From Saccharibacillus qingshengii (GTDB lineage: Bacteria; Bacillota; Bacilli; Paenibacillales; Paenibacillaceae): 64,000 nt of DNA. Positions 1 through 10,390 of the stretch are shown piece after piece (position 1 is the stretch's first letter; each line of letters starts with the position of its first letter). Made by a program: the position numbers and the translations under genes. The notes beneath the pieces were generated by a model. It was not told where the DNA came from. It did no database searches and saw nothing but the letters and a program-made list of their open reading frames with translations. The stretch lies in the NCBI RefSeq assembly GCF_013185195.1, contig NZ_JAAZWC010000006.1, positions 154,564-218,563 on the forward strand. Direction: 5' to 3'.

Positions 1-208
1 ACAAGTTGAACCTGCGTGTGAGCCCAATATAAATTTATACTACTAAAATTCAAAATAATTCGTCATCCCCATACCCCTCGCTGCCGCTCTGCGTTACAAT
101 GAGGGAATGATTCAAAGGCAAACGGACGTGTTAAGCATAAAACAATCGCATCCGCGGAACTTTTTCCCGGTCCGTACCTACAAAATTCAGGCGATAGCGG
201 AGGTCGAC

Positions 209-1006
209 ATGGAAACAGAAGCTCTTAGAAACGTAGAGTTATTGGCACTCAAAAAGCACAAGATTTACAAGCAAAGCGTCGTCCGCTATATCCTGCGCTC
301 TATTCTGGCCAGTATGTTTATCGGCTTCGGCGTTATCGTGGCTTTCCGCGCGGGCAGCTTCTTCTACCTGGTGGAGTCGCCGATGGCTTATCCGATGGCG
401 GCGATCGCGTTCGGGGCGGCAATCATTCTGATCTCGTACGGAGGCGGCGACCTGTTTACGGGCAATACGTTCTATTACACGTACGCCGCGCTGCGCAAAA
501 AGATGAAATGGACCGAAGTCTTCAAGCTGTGGGGCATGAGCTATGCGGGCAACCTGATGGGAGCAGCACTGTTCGCGGGATTCATTTTCCTGACGGGGCT
601 GTTCGCTTCGCCGGATATCAACGCCTTCCTGCTCAACGTCGTTCAGCACAAGATGGAAGCGCCGACGAGCCAGCTGTTCTTCCGCGCGATTTTGTGTAAC
701 TGGCTCGTCTGTATGGCGTTCTTCGTGCCGATGTTCATGAAAGAAAACGGAGCGAAAATGTTCGCGATGATGCTGTTCGTCTTCTGCTTCTTCATCTCGG
801 GCTACGAGCACAGTATCGCCAACATGTGTACATTCGCGATCGCGCTTGTCGTCGAGCATCCGGCCGAAATCTCCATGGCGGGCGTCGTGCACAATCTGGT
901 TCCGGTGACGCTCGGCAATCTGGTCGGCGGCGCCGGACTGATGGGCTTCATGTACTTCTACGTCAACAAGCCTTTCCTGAACGAAGAAGATGCGGGCAAG
1001 CACTGA
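209..1006 (+). CDS. Formate/nitrite transporter (FNT) family channel
   Basis: Integral membrane channel of the FNT family (FocA/NirC type), which moves formate, nitrite or related small monovalent anions across the cytoplasmic membrane. The 265-residue product has about six hydrophobic segments and FNT hallmarks: a glycine-rich stretch ending DLFTGN, CNWLVCMAFF, and GYEHSIAN carrying the conserved pore histidine. An upstream in-frame ATG at 107 would add 34 polar residues, but the ATG at 209 follows GCGGAGG by five bases and starts at the normal family position, so I use it. It converges on the subtilisin gene and shares a terminator with it. No formate or nitrite enzyme gene is nearby, so the substrate is not fixed by context. 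Confidence 0.9.
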   Translation: METEALRNVELLALKKHKIYKQSVVRYILRSILASMFIGFGVIVAFRAGSFFYLVESPMAYPMAAIAFGAAIILISYGGGDLFTGNTFYYTYAALRKKMKWTEVFKLWGMSYAGNLMGAALFAGFIFLTGLFASPDINAFLLNVVQHKMEAPTSQLFFRAILCNWLVCMAFFVPMFMKENGAKMFAMMLFVFCFFISGYEHSIANMCTFAIALVVEHPAEISMAGVVHNLVPVTLGNLVGGAGLMGFMYFYVNKPFLNEEDAGKH

Positions 1007-1050
1007 TTACAGTCTGTCTGTGAAATGGATGTACGGAAATACAGCACGCA

Positions 1051-1091
1051 AAAAAACGACAGGCCGGTTAACCGGTCTGTCGTTTTGTTTT
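1051..1091. terminator. Bidirectional terminator between FNT and subtilisin genes
   Basis: A-tract, then an inverted repeat AAAACGACAG..CCGGTT/AACCGG..CTGTCGTTTT, then a T-tract. The symmetry suits termination of both convergent genes. Confidence 0.85.
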
Positions 1092-1149
1092 TCAGACCAA
1101 AATGCGGCTGGACCAAGCCGGAATCTTCTAGTTTGAAGCCCTGCGAACG

Positions 1150-3363
1150 TTATTTCAAGCCGCCTGTGCTGCTTTCAGTCAGATTTTTAACGAATTGAAG
1201 AGCTTCCGCCCGGGTGAGCGTCCGGCTTCCGTTAAACGAAGCGACCGTCTTCTCGGTTTTGCTGCTGCCTTTGGCAATGCCTACAGACAGAACATAACGG
1301 ATTGCCTCGTTGCCCGTAAGGCTTGAGCCATTGGCCGCTGCCAGCATTTCAACGACTTGAACACGCATCAGATTCTGGCTGCGGGCCGTTTTGGACGTAT
1401 AGCCTTTAAGCGGCAGATTCAACTGCTTGGCACGCTCATAGTACGTATTCGACCATGTTCCTGCCGCGGCGTTTTTAATTTGGGGTTCGAACGCGCGAAT
1501 CAGGATCGCAAGGAATTCGGCTTCGGTTACGGTCGCGTTTGGTTTGAGTTGGCCGCTGCCATACCCTTTGACCAGACCGCGTTCATAAGCCCAAGCGACT
1601 GTCTCACGGCCCCAGAATGTCGGAGCGACATCGGTGAAAGGCAGAGCGACAGGGGCTTTGACCGTTGTCGCCGGAGCAGGGGTTACGATTGGTTTGGTCG
1701 GAACCGCGGCCGGAGCCGACACGACTGGAGCAGGTGCTACGCCACCGTCACCACCACCACCCGAAGGAATCTGTGCGCTGCCTCCCGAAGGGGCCGGCGT
1801 CACGGTGACAGGAGCTTGAACAACGGCAGGTGGAGCATCCGGAGTCGGAACGGGTTCACTCAAGGTCGGTTGAACCGGAGTCTGAGCTATTTCGTTTTCA
1901 GCCGGAAGAAGTTGTGTTCTTCCGGAAACGGTAACGCCCAACGATTCGTTGCCAGCGGTATCCACTGTGGTGAGACGGAACTGATAAGCGGTATCGGGAG
2001 TCAGGTTTGTCGCTTGATAAGTGACGCCTGTTACAGTAGTCGGCTGGATCGAAGATCCGTTATATACGCGAACTTCTTTGAAATCGTAATCGGCAGGAAG
2101 CGTCCAGCCCAGTGTCAGGCTATCCGAAGTGGAGGAGATAACGTCTGCGCCGCTTACTTCATTCGTTGCCTTCGTATCAGTTGTCGACTTAAACGTCACG
2201 AAACCTTCTCCAAACAAGCGATCGCGGCCAGAATCTCCGAGATCCACCGTGTAATCTTTCAACAGTTGGCGCAGAACGTCAGGAGAGGCGGAAGGGTTTT
2301 TCTCCTTGAGCAGAGCCAGTTCGCCGGCGATATGGGGAGCCGCTTGCGAAGTCCCGCTCATTCCGCGATAAGAATAACCGAGAGCAGCCGGATACGTCGA
2401 TGCGATCGCCACGCCGGGAGCGGAAAAGTCTACTCGCGGTCCGGCCGACGAGAAGGCTGCATGATCCAAATTCGGGTCAACTGCGGCTACCGAAATAACA
2501 CTCTCATATTTGGCCGGATAGTTGACCGTATCTTCATTGATGTTCGAAGCCGTTCCGCTGTTGCCGGCGGAAGCGACGACCACGATCCCTTTATTGTAGG
2601 CTTTATCGACCATATCGTGCAGAGCTTTCGAATCATCGGGAGTACCGAGCGAGAGGTTGATGATATTCATATCGTTCTGGATTGCCCAGTCCAAGCCTTC
2701 CAGCACATCTTGGAGCGTACCGGTGCCGCCCGAATCCAATACTTTAACGCCGTAGAGAGAAATGCCGGGAGCAACACCAGTGACCAGGCCTTTTCCGCTG
2801 TCGGCTGCGATAATGCCGGCAACATGCGTGCCGTGGCCGTTATCGTCCGCGTAGTCAGAGTTTGTGCCGGGTCCGACGGAGGACATGCCGCCTGCGATCT
2901 TCAACTCCGGATGAGGAGAAATACCGGAATCGATAACGGCGACCTTGACGCCCTGCCCGGTAAAGCCCTGCTGCCACATCATATTAGGGGCAACGGCTTG
3001 ATAGTTCCAACGCGACTGTTCATCGAAGTTTGCGGAAGGAGTTGTACTCATTTCTTCAACGTTGGTCGTCCGAAACGAAATATTGCGTTCGATATAGGCG
3101 ATATCCGGATTCTGCGCGAGATCTTGGAGTTCTTCCGGACTGACGGCGGCCGACACGGCGGGAACCGTCTCGAATTCGTGCCGGATTTCTTCGCTTTGTT
3201 CGAGGGCGGCGTCTTTGCCGTCTTCGTTTTTATAGACAATCACGACTTCCTGATCGGGGCCGTCTGCGGCAAAAGCCGTTGGAGTCGACGGTGTACCCGA
3301 CGGAGCCAGTAAAGGCAGAACGAGCAGGGAAGACAGCGCGACAGACAGATGCTTTTTATTCAT
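1150..3363 (-). CDS. Secreted S8 subtilisin-like serine protease with FnIII and SLH modules
   Basis: Extracellular protease, 737 residues, predicted to be held at the cell wall. Order: signal peptide (1-32), inhibitor-I9-type propeptide (about 38-97), S8 catalytic domain (about 125-395) with Asp145 in VAVIDSG, His177 in DDNGHGTHVAG, oxyanion Asn268 and Ser339 in SGTSQAAPH, a fibronectin-III-like domain (about 400-485), a Pro/Ala/Gly-rich linker, and three C-terminal SLH-like modules (from about 573; the first, FTDVAPTFWG, is the clearest, the others are divergent). SLH modules normally bind pyruvylated secondary wall polymer. The catalytic serine motif has Gln where GTSMA is usual. GGGAGGAAC lies just ahead of the ATG. 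It is monocistronic. Confidence 0.93.
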   Translation of the reverse strand: MNKKHLSVALSSLLVLPLLAPSGTPSTPTAFAADGPDQEVVIVYKNEDGKDAALEQSEEIRHEFETVPAVSAAVSPEELQDLAQNPDIAYIERNISFRTTNVEEMSTTPSANFDEQSRWNYQAVAPNMMWQQGFTGQGVKVAVIDSGISPHPELKIAGGMSSVGPGTNSDYADDNGHGTHVAGIIAADSGKGLVTGVAPGISLYGVKVLDSGGTGTLQDVLEGLDWAIQNDMNIINLSLGTPDDSKALHDMVDKAYNKGIVVVASAGNSGTASNINEDTVNYPAKYESVISVAAVDPNLDHAAFSSAGPRVDFSAPGVAIASTYPAALGYSYRGMSGTSQAAPHIAGELALLKEKNPSASPDVLRQLLKDYTVDLGDSGRDRLFGEGFVTFKSTTDTKATNEVSGADVISSTSDSLTLGWTLPADYDFKEVRVYNGSSIQPTTVTGVTYQATNLTPDTAYQFRLTTVDTAGNESLGVTVSGRTQLLPAENEIAQTPVQPTLSEPVPTPDAPPAVVQAPVTVTPAPSGGSAQIPSGGGGDGGVAPAPVVSAPAAVPTKPIVTPAPATTVKAPVALPFTDVAPTFWGRETVAWAYERGLVKGYGSGQLKPNATVTEAEFLAILIRAFEPQIKNAAAGTWSNTYYERAKQLNLPLKGYTSKTARSQNLMRVQVVEMLAAANGSSLTGNEAIRYVLSVGIAKGSSKTEKTVASFNGSRTLTRAEALQFVKNLTESSTGGLK

Positions 3364-3527
3364 GGATGAGGTTCCTCCCTAATCTTGGATAGATAAGCGG
3401 TTATGCCGCCGGTCGGCGTGCACGTCCGCAAGTTGAGCTATCTCTACGTATCGGCACGCAATCCCGATGAGCTTAGAGGAGATTAGGATTTGAGGCAAAA
3501 ATGTAGCAGATTGCAGAAAGGAGTTGA

Positions 3528-3557
3528 CTGAAAGCGCTTTTAACCGTACTGTATAAT
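3528..3557 (+). promoter_or_regulatory. iolEG promoter with overlapping cre-like site
   Basis: Perfect -10 TATAAT at 3552-3557 with a weak -35 CTGAAA at 3528-3533 (18-base spacer). The sequence TGAAAGCGCTTTTA at 3529-3542 matches the CcpA cre consensus TGWAARCGYTWWCW at 13 of 14 positions and overlaps the -35, as expected for carbon catabolite repression of inositol use. Inferred from sequence only. Confidence 0.6.
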
Positions 3558-3563
3558 CACATA

Positions 3564-3585
3564 TGACCAAAAGTTAATCAATACA
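3564..3585 (+). promoter_or_regulatory. Tandem IolR operator at the iolE promoter
   Basis: Two adjacent 11-mers, TGACCAAAAGT and TAATCAATACA, match the Bacillus IolR motif WRAYCAADARD at 11/11 and 10/11 positions. The pair starts six bases after the -10 box, so bound repressor would block initiation. The same two-unit arrangement recurs at the iolR and iolA promoters. Confidence 0.75.
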
Positions 3586-3632
3586 TCACAGAATCATTCG
3601 AAACATTCAACCTATCGCAAAGGGGAAAGGTT

Positions 3633-5584
<1,952 letters not shown>

Positions 5585-5683
5585 GCCAGGGGCAGCTGTC
5601 TGCCTGATCCGGCAGGGAACGCTGCGCGGCGCGGCGCCGGATACGCCGCTGCAGCGTTTCCCGGGAAATAAGCCGTACATACC

Positions 5684-5727
5684 AAAACGTTCCGATTTCC
5701 CGTTGGGGAGAATCGGAACGTTTTTTT
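5684..5727 (+). terminator. Rho-independent terminator after iolEG
   Basis: Inverted repeat AAAACGTTCCGATT/AATCGGAACGTTTT with a 13-base loop, ending in seven T residues. It lies between iolG and the convergent iolR, so it may serve both strands. Confidence 0.85.
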
Positions 5728-5791
5728 GTTTTTGGCGAAGTCGGAATAGAAGGCGGCGTCTGTTCCTGTAGAAGAGGCAGACGCCATGGAT

Positions 5792-6541
5792 TCACGCCTG
5801 CCGCAGCGCGATTCCATAGGTCCGGCAGTAATCCGCATACTCCGGAGGCAGTTCCCGGGAAGTGACGAGAACGTCGAGATCCGGAAAGTCGGCGTACGTC
5901 AGCAGGGTCGAACGGCCGAATTTGCTGGAATCCGCCAACAGAATCAGCTGCTCCGCCCGGCCGGCGACCGATTTCTTGATTTCGTGTTCCAGCAGATCGG
6001 AATTGGTCAGCCCGTGCACCAGATTGACGCCGGTAGCGGACATGAATGCTTTGTTGACGTTGTATTTCTCAAGCGTCCGCAGATCGTCCACGCCGACAAA
6101 AGACCGTGTACTGCGTTTGTAGGTGCTCCCTACGACCAGCAGATGGACATTCGGCATGGCCGAAGCGCCGTTGATGACATCCAGGCTGTTGGTCAGGATC
6201 GTCAGATGCTTGTCGGGATCCAGAAAATCGATCAGATTGCGCGTGGTAGTACCGGAATCGATAAAGATCAAATCGTTCTCTTCCACATACTCCGCGGCCA
6301 GGCGTCCGATCTCCGCTTTCTCGGTCCGGTATTCGATGTTCCGGTTTTCGAACGAAATGAGCTTTTCGGCCGAGACGACGCCTCCATAGACTTTTTCGAT
6401 CGAGCCGCTTTGCAGAATTTGATTGATATCGCGGCGGATCGTGTTTTTGGATACGTCGAAGACGAGGCACAATTCGTCCAGCGTTACGTTTTTGCGGTCA
6501 TGAATATAGTGTTCGATCTCCTGAAGCCGTCGGACTTTCAT
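5792..6541 (-). CDS. iolR: DeoR-family repressor of inositol catabolism, IolR
   Basis: DNA-binding repressor that in Bacillus is released by a phosphorylated pathway intermediate (2-deoxy-5-keto-gluconate 6-phosphate). The 249-residue product has an N-terminal DeoR helix-turn-helix (VTLDELCLVFDVSKNTIRRD) and a C-terminal sugar-phosphate sensor with IFIDSGTTT, ILTNSLDVIN, KAFMSATG and HGLTNSDLLEHEIK, all very close to my recollection of B. subtilis IolR. The ORF extends upstream to 6589, but AGGAG lies seven bases before the ATG at 6541 and the operator/promoter covers 6572-6604, so translation starts at MKVRRLQEIE. It is transcribed away from iolABCD and toward iolG. An operator within its own promoter suggests autoregulation. 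Confidence 0.9.
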   Translation of the reverse strand: MKVRRLQEIEHYIHDRKNVTLDELCLVFDVSKNTIRRDINQILQSGSIEKVYGGVVSAEKLISFENRNIEYRTEKAEIGRLAAEYVEENDLIFIDSGTTTRNLIDFLDPDKHLTILTNSLDVINGASAMPNVHLLVVGSTYKRSTRSFVGVDDLRTLEKYNVNKAFMSATGVNLVHGLTNSDLLEHEIKKSVAGRAEQLILLADSSKFGRSTLLTYADFPDLDVLVTSRELPPEYADYCRTYGIALRQA

Positions 6542-6571
6542 AGGCATTCTCCTGTACGGTTGATACGCAAA

Positions 6572-6604
6572 ATTATAAATAATGTCCAAAACATAATCAA
6601 TAGT
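6572..6604 (-). promoter_or_regulatory. iolR promoter with tandem IolR operator
   Basis: On the minus strand, -35 TTGATT (6595-6600) and -10 TATAAT (6572-6577) are 17 bases apart. On the plus strand, TGTCCAAAACA (6583-6593, 9/11) and TAATCAATAGT (6594-6604, 11/11) form a tandem WRAYCAADARD pair that covers the spacer and -35, so IolR would repress its own gene. Confidence 0.72.
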
Positions 6605-6756
6605 TAATTAAAAAAGAACAAAATCTGTTTTTATCGTATAAATTCGAGTGCGTATTTGAAATGATAACGGATACAATATAAACTAAGCAGGAAGAAAAGA
6701 GGCCGCGATCTTTGCAAAAATAGGTTGAATCCCGGGTTTGAAGCGCTTATTTAGAC

Positions 6757-6785
6757 TTGACGGGCATGTTTGGTTTGGATATCAT
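6757..6785 (+). promoter_or_regulatory. iolABCD promoter
   Basis: TTGACG (6757-6762), a 17-base spacer and TATCAT (6780-6785) form a good SigA-type promoter. A weaker cre-like sequence around 6737-6750 (core GAAGCGCTTAT, about 11 of 14 matches) lies just upstream and may allow CcpA control. Confidence 0.7.
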
Positions 6786-6792
6786 ACAAATA

Positions 6793-6814
6793 TAATCAAA
6801 ACATGACCAAAAGT
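6793..6814 (+). promoter_or_regulatory. Tandem IolR operator at the iolA promoter
   Basis: TAATCAAAACA (10/11) directly followed by TGACCAAAAGT (11/11 to WRAYCAADARD). It begins seven bases after the -10, the same geometry as at iolE but with the two units in reverse order. Confidence 0.75.
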
Positions 6815-6873
6815 GACAGCGGTTTTGGCGAACAGCGTTGCGCGCCGGACACGACTGCGAGAGGAGCCACACC

Positions 6874-8349
6874 ATGTCCACCACCCCGACTGCCGCAAGA
6901 AAGCTCAAGAACTATATTGGCGGCCAATGGATCGAGAGCCGGACGACCCAATATGAAGACGTTTACAATCCGGCTACCAAAGAAGTGATCTGCCGGGTAC
7001 CCCTGTCCACGAGAGCGGATACGGATCATGCGGCGGAAGTCGCGCAGGCGGCTTTTGAAAAGTGGAAAAAGGTGCCCGTTCCCCGGCGCGCCCGCATCCT
7101 CTTCAACTACCAGCAGCTGCTGAGCCAACACAAAGACGAACTGGCCCGGCTGATCACGCTCGAGAACGGCAAAAGCCTGAGCGAAGCGAGCGGCGAAGTA
7201 CAGCGCGGCATCGAGAACGTCGAATTCGCGGCCGGCACGCCTTCGCTGATGATGGGCGATTCGCTCGCGACCATCGCGACGGATGTCGAAGCGGCGAACT
7301 ACCGGTATCCGCTCGGCGTGGTCGGCGGCATTGCCCCGTTCAACTTCCCGATGATGGTGCCGTGCTGGATGTTCCCGATGGCGATCTCGCTCGGCAACGC
7401 GTTTATCCTCAAGCCGTCCGAGCGCACGCCGCTGCTGACGGAGAGACTGGCCGAGCTGTTTACCGAAGCGGGCCTGCCGGACGGCGTGTTCAATATCGTG
7501 TACGGCGCGCATGACGTGGTCAACGGCATTCTGGAGCATCCCGAGATCAAGGCGATCTCGTTCGTCGGGTCCAAGCCGGTCGGCGAATACGTGTTCAAAA
7601 AAGGCAGCGAGAACCTCAAGCGCGTCCAGGCGCTCACCGGAGCGAAGAACCATACGATCGTGCTGAACGATGCCCATATCGAAGACACGATCACGAACGT
7701 CGTCTCCGCGGCGTTCGGCTCGGCGGGCGAACGCTGCATGGCGTGCGCGGTACTGACCGTCGAAGAAGGCATCGCGGACGAGTTCATCGCTCGGCTCAAA
7801 GAGAAGACGCTTGGCGTCACAATGGGCAACGGATTGGACGACGGGGTGTTCCTCGGCCCGGTCATCCGCGAAGAGAACAAGACGCGCACCCTGTCCTATA
7901 TCGAAAAAGGACTCGAAGAAGGCGCGACGCTGCTGACCGACGGACGGGAGCGGATGTCGGACGACGGCTACTTTATCGGACCGACGATCTTCGAAGGCGT
8001 AACGCCGGACATGACGATCTGGAAAGACGAGATTTTTGCGCCGGTTCTGTCCGTGATCCGCGTCAAAAACCTCAAGGAAGCGATCGAGATCGCCAACAAA
8101 TCGGAATTCGCCAACGGCGCCTGCCTGTTCACCGGCAATGCGCACGCGATCCGCTACTTCCGCGAAAATATCGACGCCGGCATGCTCGGGATCAATCTCG
8201 GCGTCCCTGCCCCGATGGCGTTCTTCCCATTCTCGGGCTGGAAATCTTCGTTCTACGGCACGCTGCACGCCAACGGCAAAGACAGCGTCGATTTCTATAC
8301 CCGCAAAAAAGTCGTGACGGCGCGTTACACGGAACCGACTTTCGAATAA
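6874..8349 (+). CDS. iolA: Malonate-semialdehyde / methylmalonate-semialdehyde dehydrogenase (acylating) IolA
   Basis: CoA-acylating, NAD-dependent aldehyde dehydrogenase that converts malonic semialdehyde from inositol to acetyl-CoA and CO2; it can also act on methylmalonate semialdehyde from valine. The 491-residue length fits the family. It has the ALDH nucleotide-binding region around [13 protein letters not shown], the [10 protein letters not shown] loop and catalytic Cys288 in GSAGERCMA. The ORF extends to 6838, but AGAGGAG before the ATG at 6874 selects [10 protein letters not shown]. First gene of iolABCD, downstream of a clear promoter and IolR operator. Confidence 0.93.
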   Translation: MSTTPTAARKLKNYIGGQWIESRTTQYEDVYNPATKEVICRVPLSTRADTDHAAEVAQAAFEKWKKVPVPRRARILFNYQQLLSQHKDELARLITLENGKSLSEASGEVQRGIENVEFAAGTPSLMMGDSLATIATDVEAANYRYPLGVVGGIAPFNFPMMVPCWMFPMAISLGNAFILKPSERTPLLTERLAELFTEAGLPDGVFNIVYGAHDVVNGILEHPEIKAISFVGSKPVGEYVFKKGSENLKRVQALTGAKNHTIVLNDAHIEDTITNVVSAAFGSAGERCMACAVLTVEEGIADEFIARLKEKTLGVTMGNGLDDGVFLGPVIREENKTRTLSYIEKGLEEGATLLTDGRERMSDDGYFIGPTIFEGVTPDMTIWKDEIFAPVLSVIRVKNLKEAIEIANKSEFANGACLFTGNAHAIRYFRENIDAGMLGINLGVPAPMAFFPFSGWKSSFYGTLHANGKDSVDFYTRKKVVTARYTEPTFE

Positions 8350-8427
8350 ACGAACAGATAAAACAGATCTATTAAACATACAAACCGTTGAATCCGCAGC
8401 AAGATCGCGGGAAAAGGAGGCCTGCAC

Positions 8428-9246
8428 GTGGTCAGTCATTTACAGCGCAAACCGCTTAACGAACAGCGCGGGGAAGCGAAGATCATCCAGGAAGTGATGA
8501 AAAAGGATTCCGGCCTAGCGTACGTCGGTTTCCGATTGATCGGACTCGAACCGGGCGCGGCGTACGAAGAGACGCTCGCCGGCGACGAATGCTGCATCGT
8601 AGCGCTGACCGGACGGATTACGGTGACCGAAGGGGAACATGTTTTTGCGGATATCGGCACCCGGGAGAGTGTGTTCGAACGCAAACCGACCGACAGCGTG
8701 TTCGTGTCCGGAGGCAAGACGATTCGTGTGGAAGCCGCGACAGCGGCGCAGGTAGCGCTGTGCTACTCGCCGTCGCTGCATCCGCTGCCGACCAAGCTTA
8801 TCGCGGCTCGGGACGTCGGGAGCGAGCAGCGCGGCAAATACCAGAACCGGCGCATGGTACACAATATTTTGCCGGATTCCGATCCTTCGGCCAGCAGCCT
8901 GCTCGTCGTCGAAGTGTATACGGAGAGCGGGAATTTCTCCAGCTATCCGCCGCACAAGCACGACCGCGACAATCTGCCGGACGAATCGTTCCTGGAAGAA
9001 ACGTATTACCACGAACTCGATCCGCAGCAGGGCTTCGTGTTCCAGCGCGTGTACACGGACGACCGCAGCCTGGACGAGACGATGGCGGTGGAACACGGCG
9101 ACGTCGTGATCGTGCCGGCCGGCTACCATCCGGTGGGCGTGCCCGACGGGTATGCGTCCTACTACCTGAATGTAATGGCCGGACCGACGCGCGTGTGGAA
9201 ATTCCACAATGACCCGGACCATGCCTGGATTCTGGACCGCGACTGA
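8428..9246 (+). CDS. iolB: 5-Deoxy-glucuronate isomerase IolB
   Basis: Isomerises 5-deoxy-D-glucuronate to 2-deoxy-5-keto-D-gluconate, the fourth step of the Bacillus-type pathway. It is a 272-residue bicupin-like protein. The second half carries HKHDRDNLPDE.FLEETYYHE, with the His/Glu set expected to hold the metal, and EHGDVVIVPAGYHPVG. It uses a GTG start at 8428, seven bases after AAGGAGG. It sits 78 bases after iolA and 71 bases before iolC. Confidence 0.93.
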   Translation: MVSHLQRKPLNEQRGEAKIIQEVMKKDSGLAYVGFRLIGLEPGAAYEETLAGDECCIVALTGRITVTEGEHVFADIGTRESVFERKPTDSVFVSGGKTIRVEAATAAQVALCYSPSLHPLPTKLIAARDVGSEQRGKYQNRRMVHNILPDSDPSASSLLVVEVYTESGNFSSYPPHKHDRDNLPDESFLEETYYHELDPQQGFVFQRVYTDDRSLDETMAVEHGDVVIVPAGYHPVGVPDGYASYYLNVMAGPTRVWKFHNDPDHAWILDRD

Positions 9247-9317
9247 TGCGGCGCACGAACAGCGAACAAGCAATAACCCAGAGCGAATAAGCGATAAGCC
9301 AAAGGGGCTGTGAACCA

Positions 9318-10307
9318 ATGACCAGTGAAGCAAGCGGCAGCAAGTTCGACCTGATCGCGATCGGGCGGGCGTGCATCGACCTGAACGCGACCGAATACAA
9401 CCGCCCGATGGAAGAGACGATGACGTTTACCAAATATGTCGGCGGCTCTCCCGCGAATATCGCGATCGGCTCGGCCAAGCTCGGCCTCCGGGCCGGCTTC
9501 GTCGGCAAGATCGCGGACGACCAGCACGGACGCTTTATCCGCGGCTATATGGAGCGGGCGGGCATCGACGTGTCGGGCCTGACCGTCGATACCGAAGGAC
9601 ATAAGACGGGGCTCGCTTTTACCGAGATTAAAAGTCCCGACGAATGCAGCATTCTCATGTACCGCGACGACGTAGCCGATCTGTACCTGAGACCGGACGA
9701 AGTGGACGAAGATTATATCCGGCGCGCCGGCATGCTGGTCGTGTCCGGCACGGCGCTGGCGCAGAGTCCGTCGCGCGAAGCGGTGCTCACGGCGGTGCAG
9801 GCAGCCAAAAAGCACGGCGTGAAGATCGTGTTCGAGCTCGATTACCGGCCGTACACGTGGAAGACGCCGGAAGAGACGGCCGTCTATTATTCGCTCGTCG
9901 CCGAGCAGGCCCATATCGTGATCGGCACGCGCGACGAATACGATATCATGGAGAACGCCGTCGTCGGCGGCGCCAACGAAGCCACGACGGCGAATCTGTT
10001 CAAGCACGCGCCGGAGATCGTCGTGATCAAGCACGGCGTCGAAGGTTCGTACGCGTATACGCGCGAAGGCGGCACGTTCCGGGCGCACGCCTACCGGACG
10101 CAGGTGCTCAAGACGTTCGGCGCGGGCGATTCGTACGCTTCGGCGTTCCTGTACGCGCTGATCCGCGGCAAAGACCTGGAGACGGCGCTCCGCTACGGCA
10201 GCGCTTCGGCTTCCATCGTCGTCAGCCGGCATAGCTCGTCGGACGCGATGCCTGCCGTCGAAGAGATCGAAGCGCTGATCGCGGGGCAGCCTGTGCCGCA
10301 CGCCTGA
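9318..10307 (+). CDS. iolC: 5-Dehydro-2-deoxygluconokinase IolC
   Basis: ATP-dependent kinase that forms 2-deoxy-5-keto-D-gluconate 6-phosphate, the product known in Bacillus to be the IolR inducer. The 329-residue PfkB/ribokinase fold shows the N-terminal GGSPANIAIGSAKLG signature and the C-terminal GAGDSYASAF motif with the catalytic Asp in the anion hole. The ATG follows AAAGGGG. The next pathway step, IolJ aldolase cleavage to DHAP and malonic semialdehyde, is not encoded in this window. Confidence 0.93.
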   Translation: MTSEASGSKFDLIAIGRACIDLNATEYNRPMEETMTFTKYVGGSPANIAIGSAKLGLRAGFVGKIADDQHGRFIRGYMERAGIDVSGLTVDTEGHKTGLAFTEIKSPDECSILMYRDDVADLYLRPDEVDEDYIRRAGMLVVSGTALAQSPSREAVLTAVQAAKKHGVKIVFELDYRPYTWKTPEETAVYYSLVAEQAHIVIGTRDEYDIMENAVVGGANEATTANLFKHAPEIVVIKHGVEGSYAYTREGGTFRAHAYRTQVLKTFGAGDSYASAFLYALIRGKDLETALRYGSASASIVVSRHSSSDAMPAVEEIEALIAGQPVPHA

Positions 10308-10390
10308 CGCACACGTTCCGACAGGCGGCTCCTTCTCTGAGCGGAAGGCGCCGCTTGTTTCCAATCCAAGAAGCAAAGGTGGATATCCCT

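Noticed and set aside
1..106. Promoter for the FNT gene
   Set aside because: TACAAT at 95-100 is a possible -10, but no acceptable -35 is visible; not listed as a feature.
107..208. Upstream 34-residue extension of the FNT protein
   Set aside because: Polar, unlike FNT N termini, and the strong ribosome site is directly before the ATG at 209.
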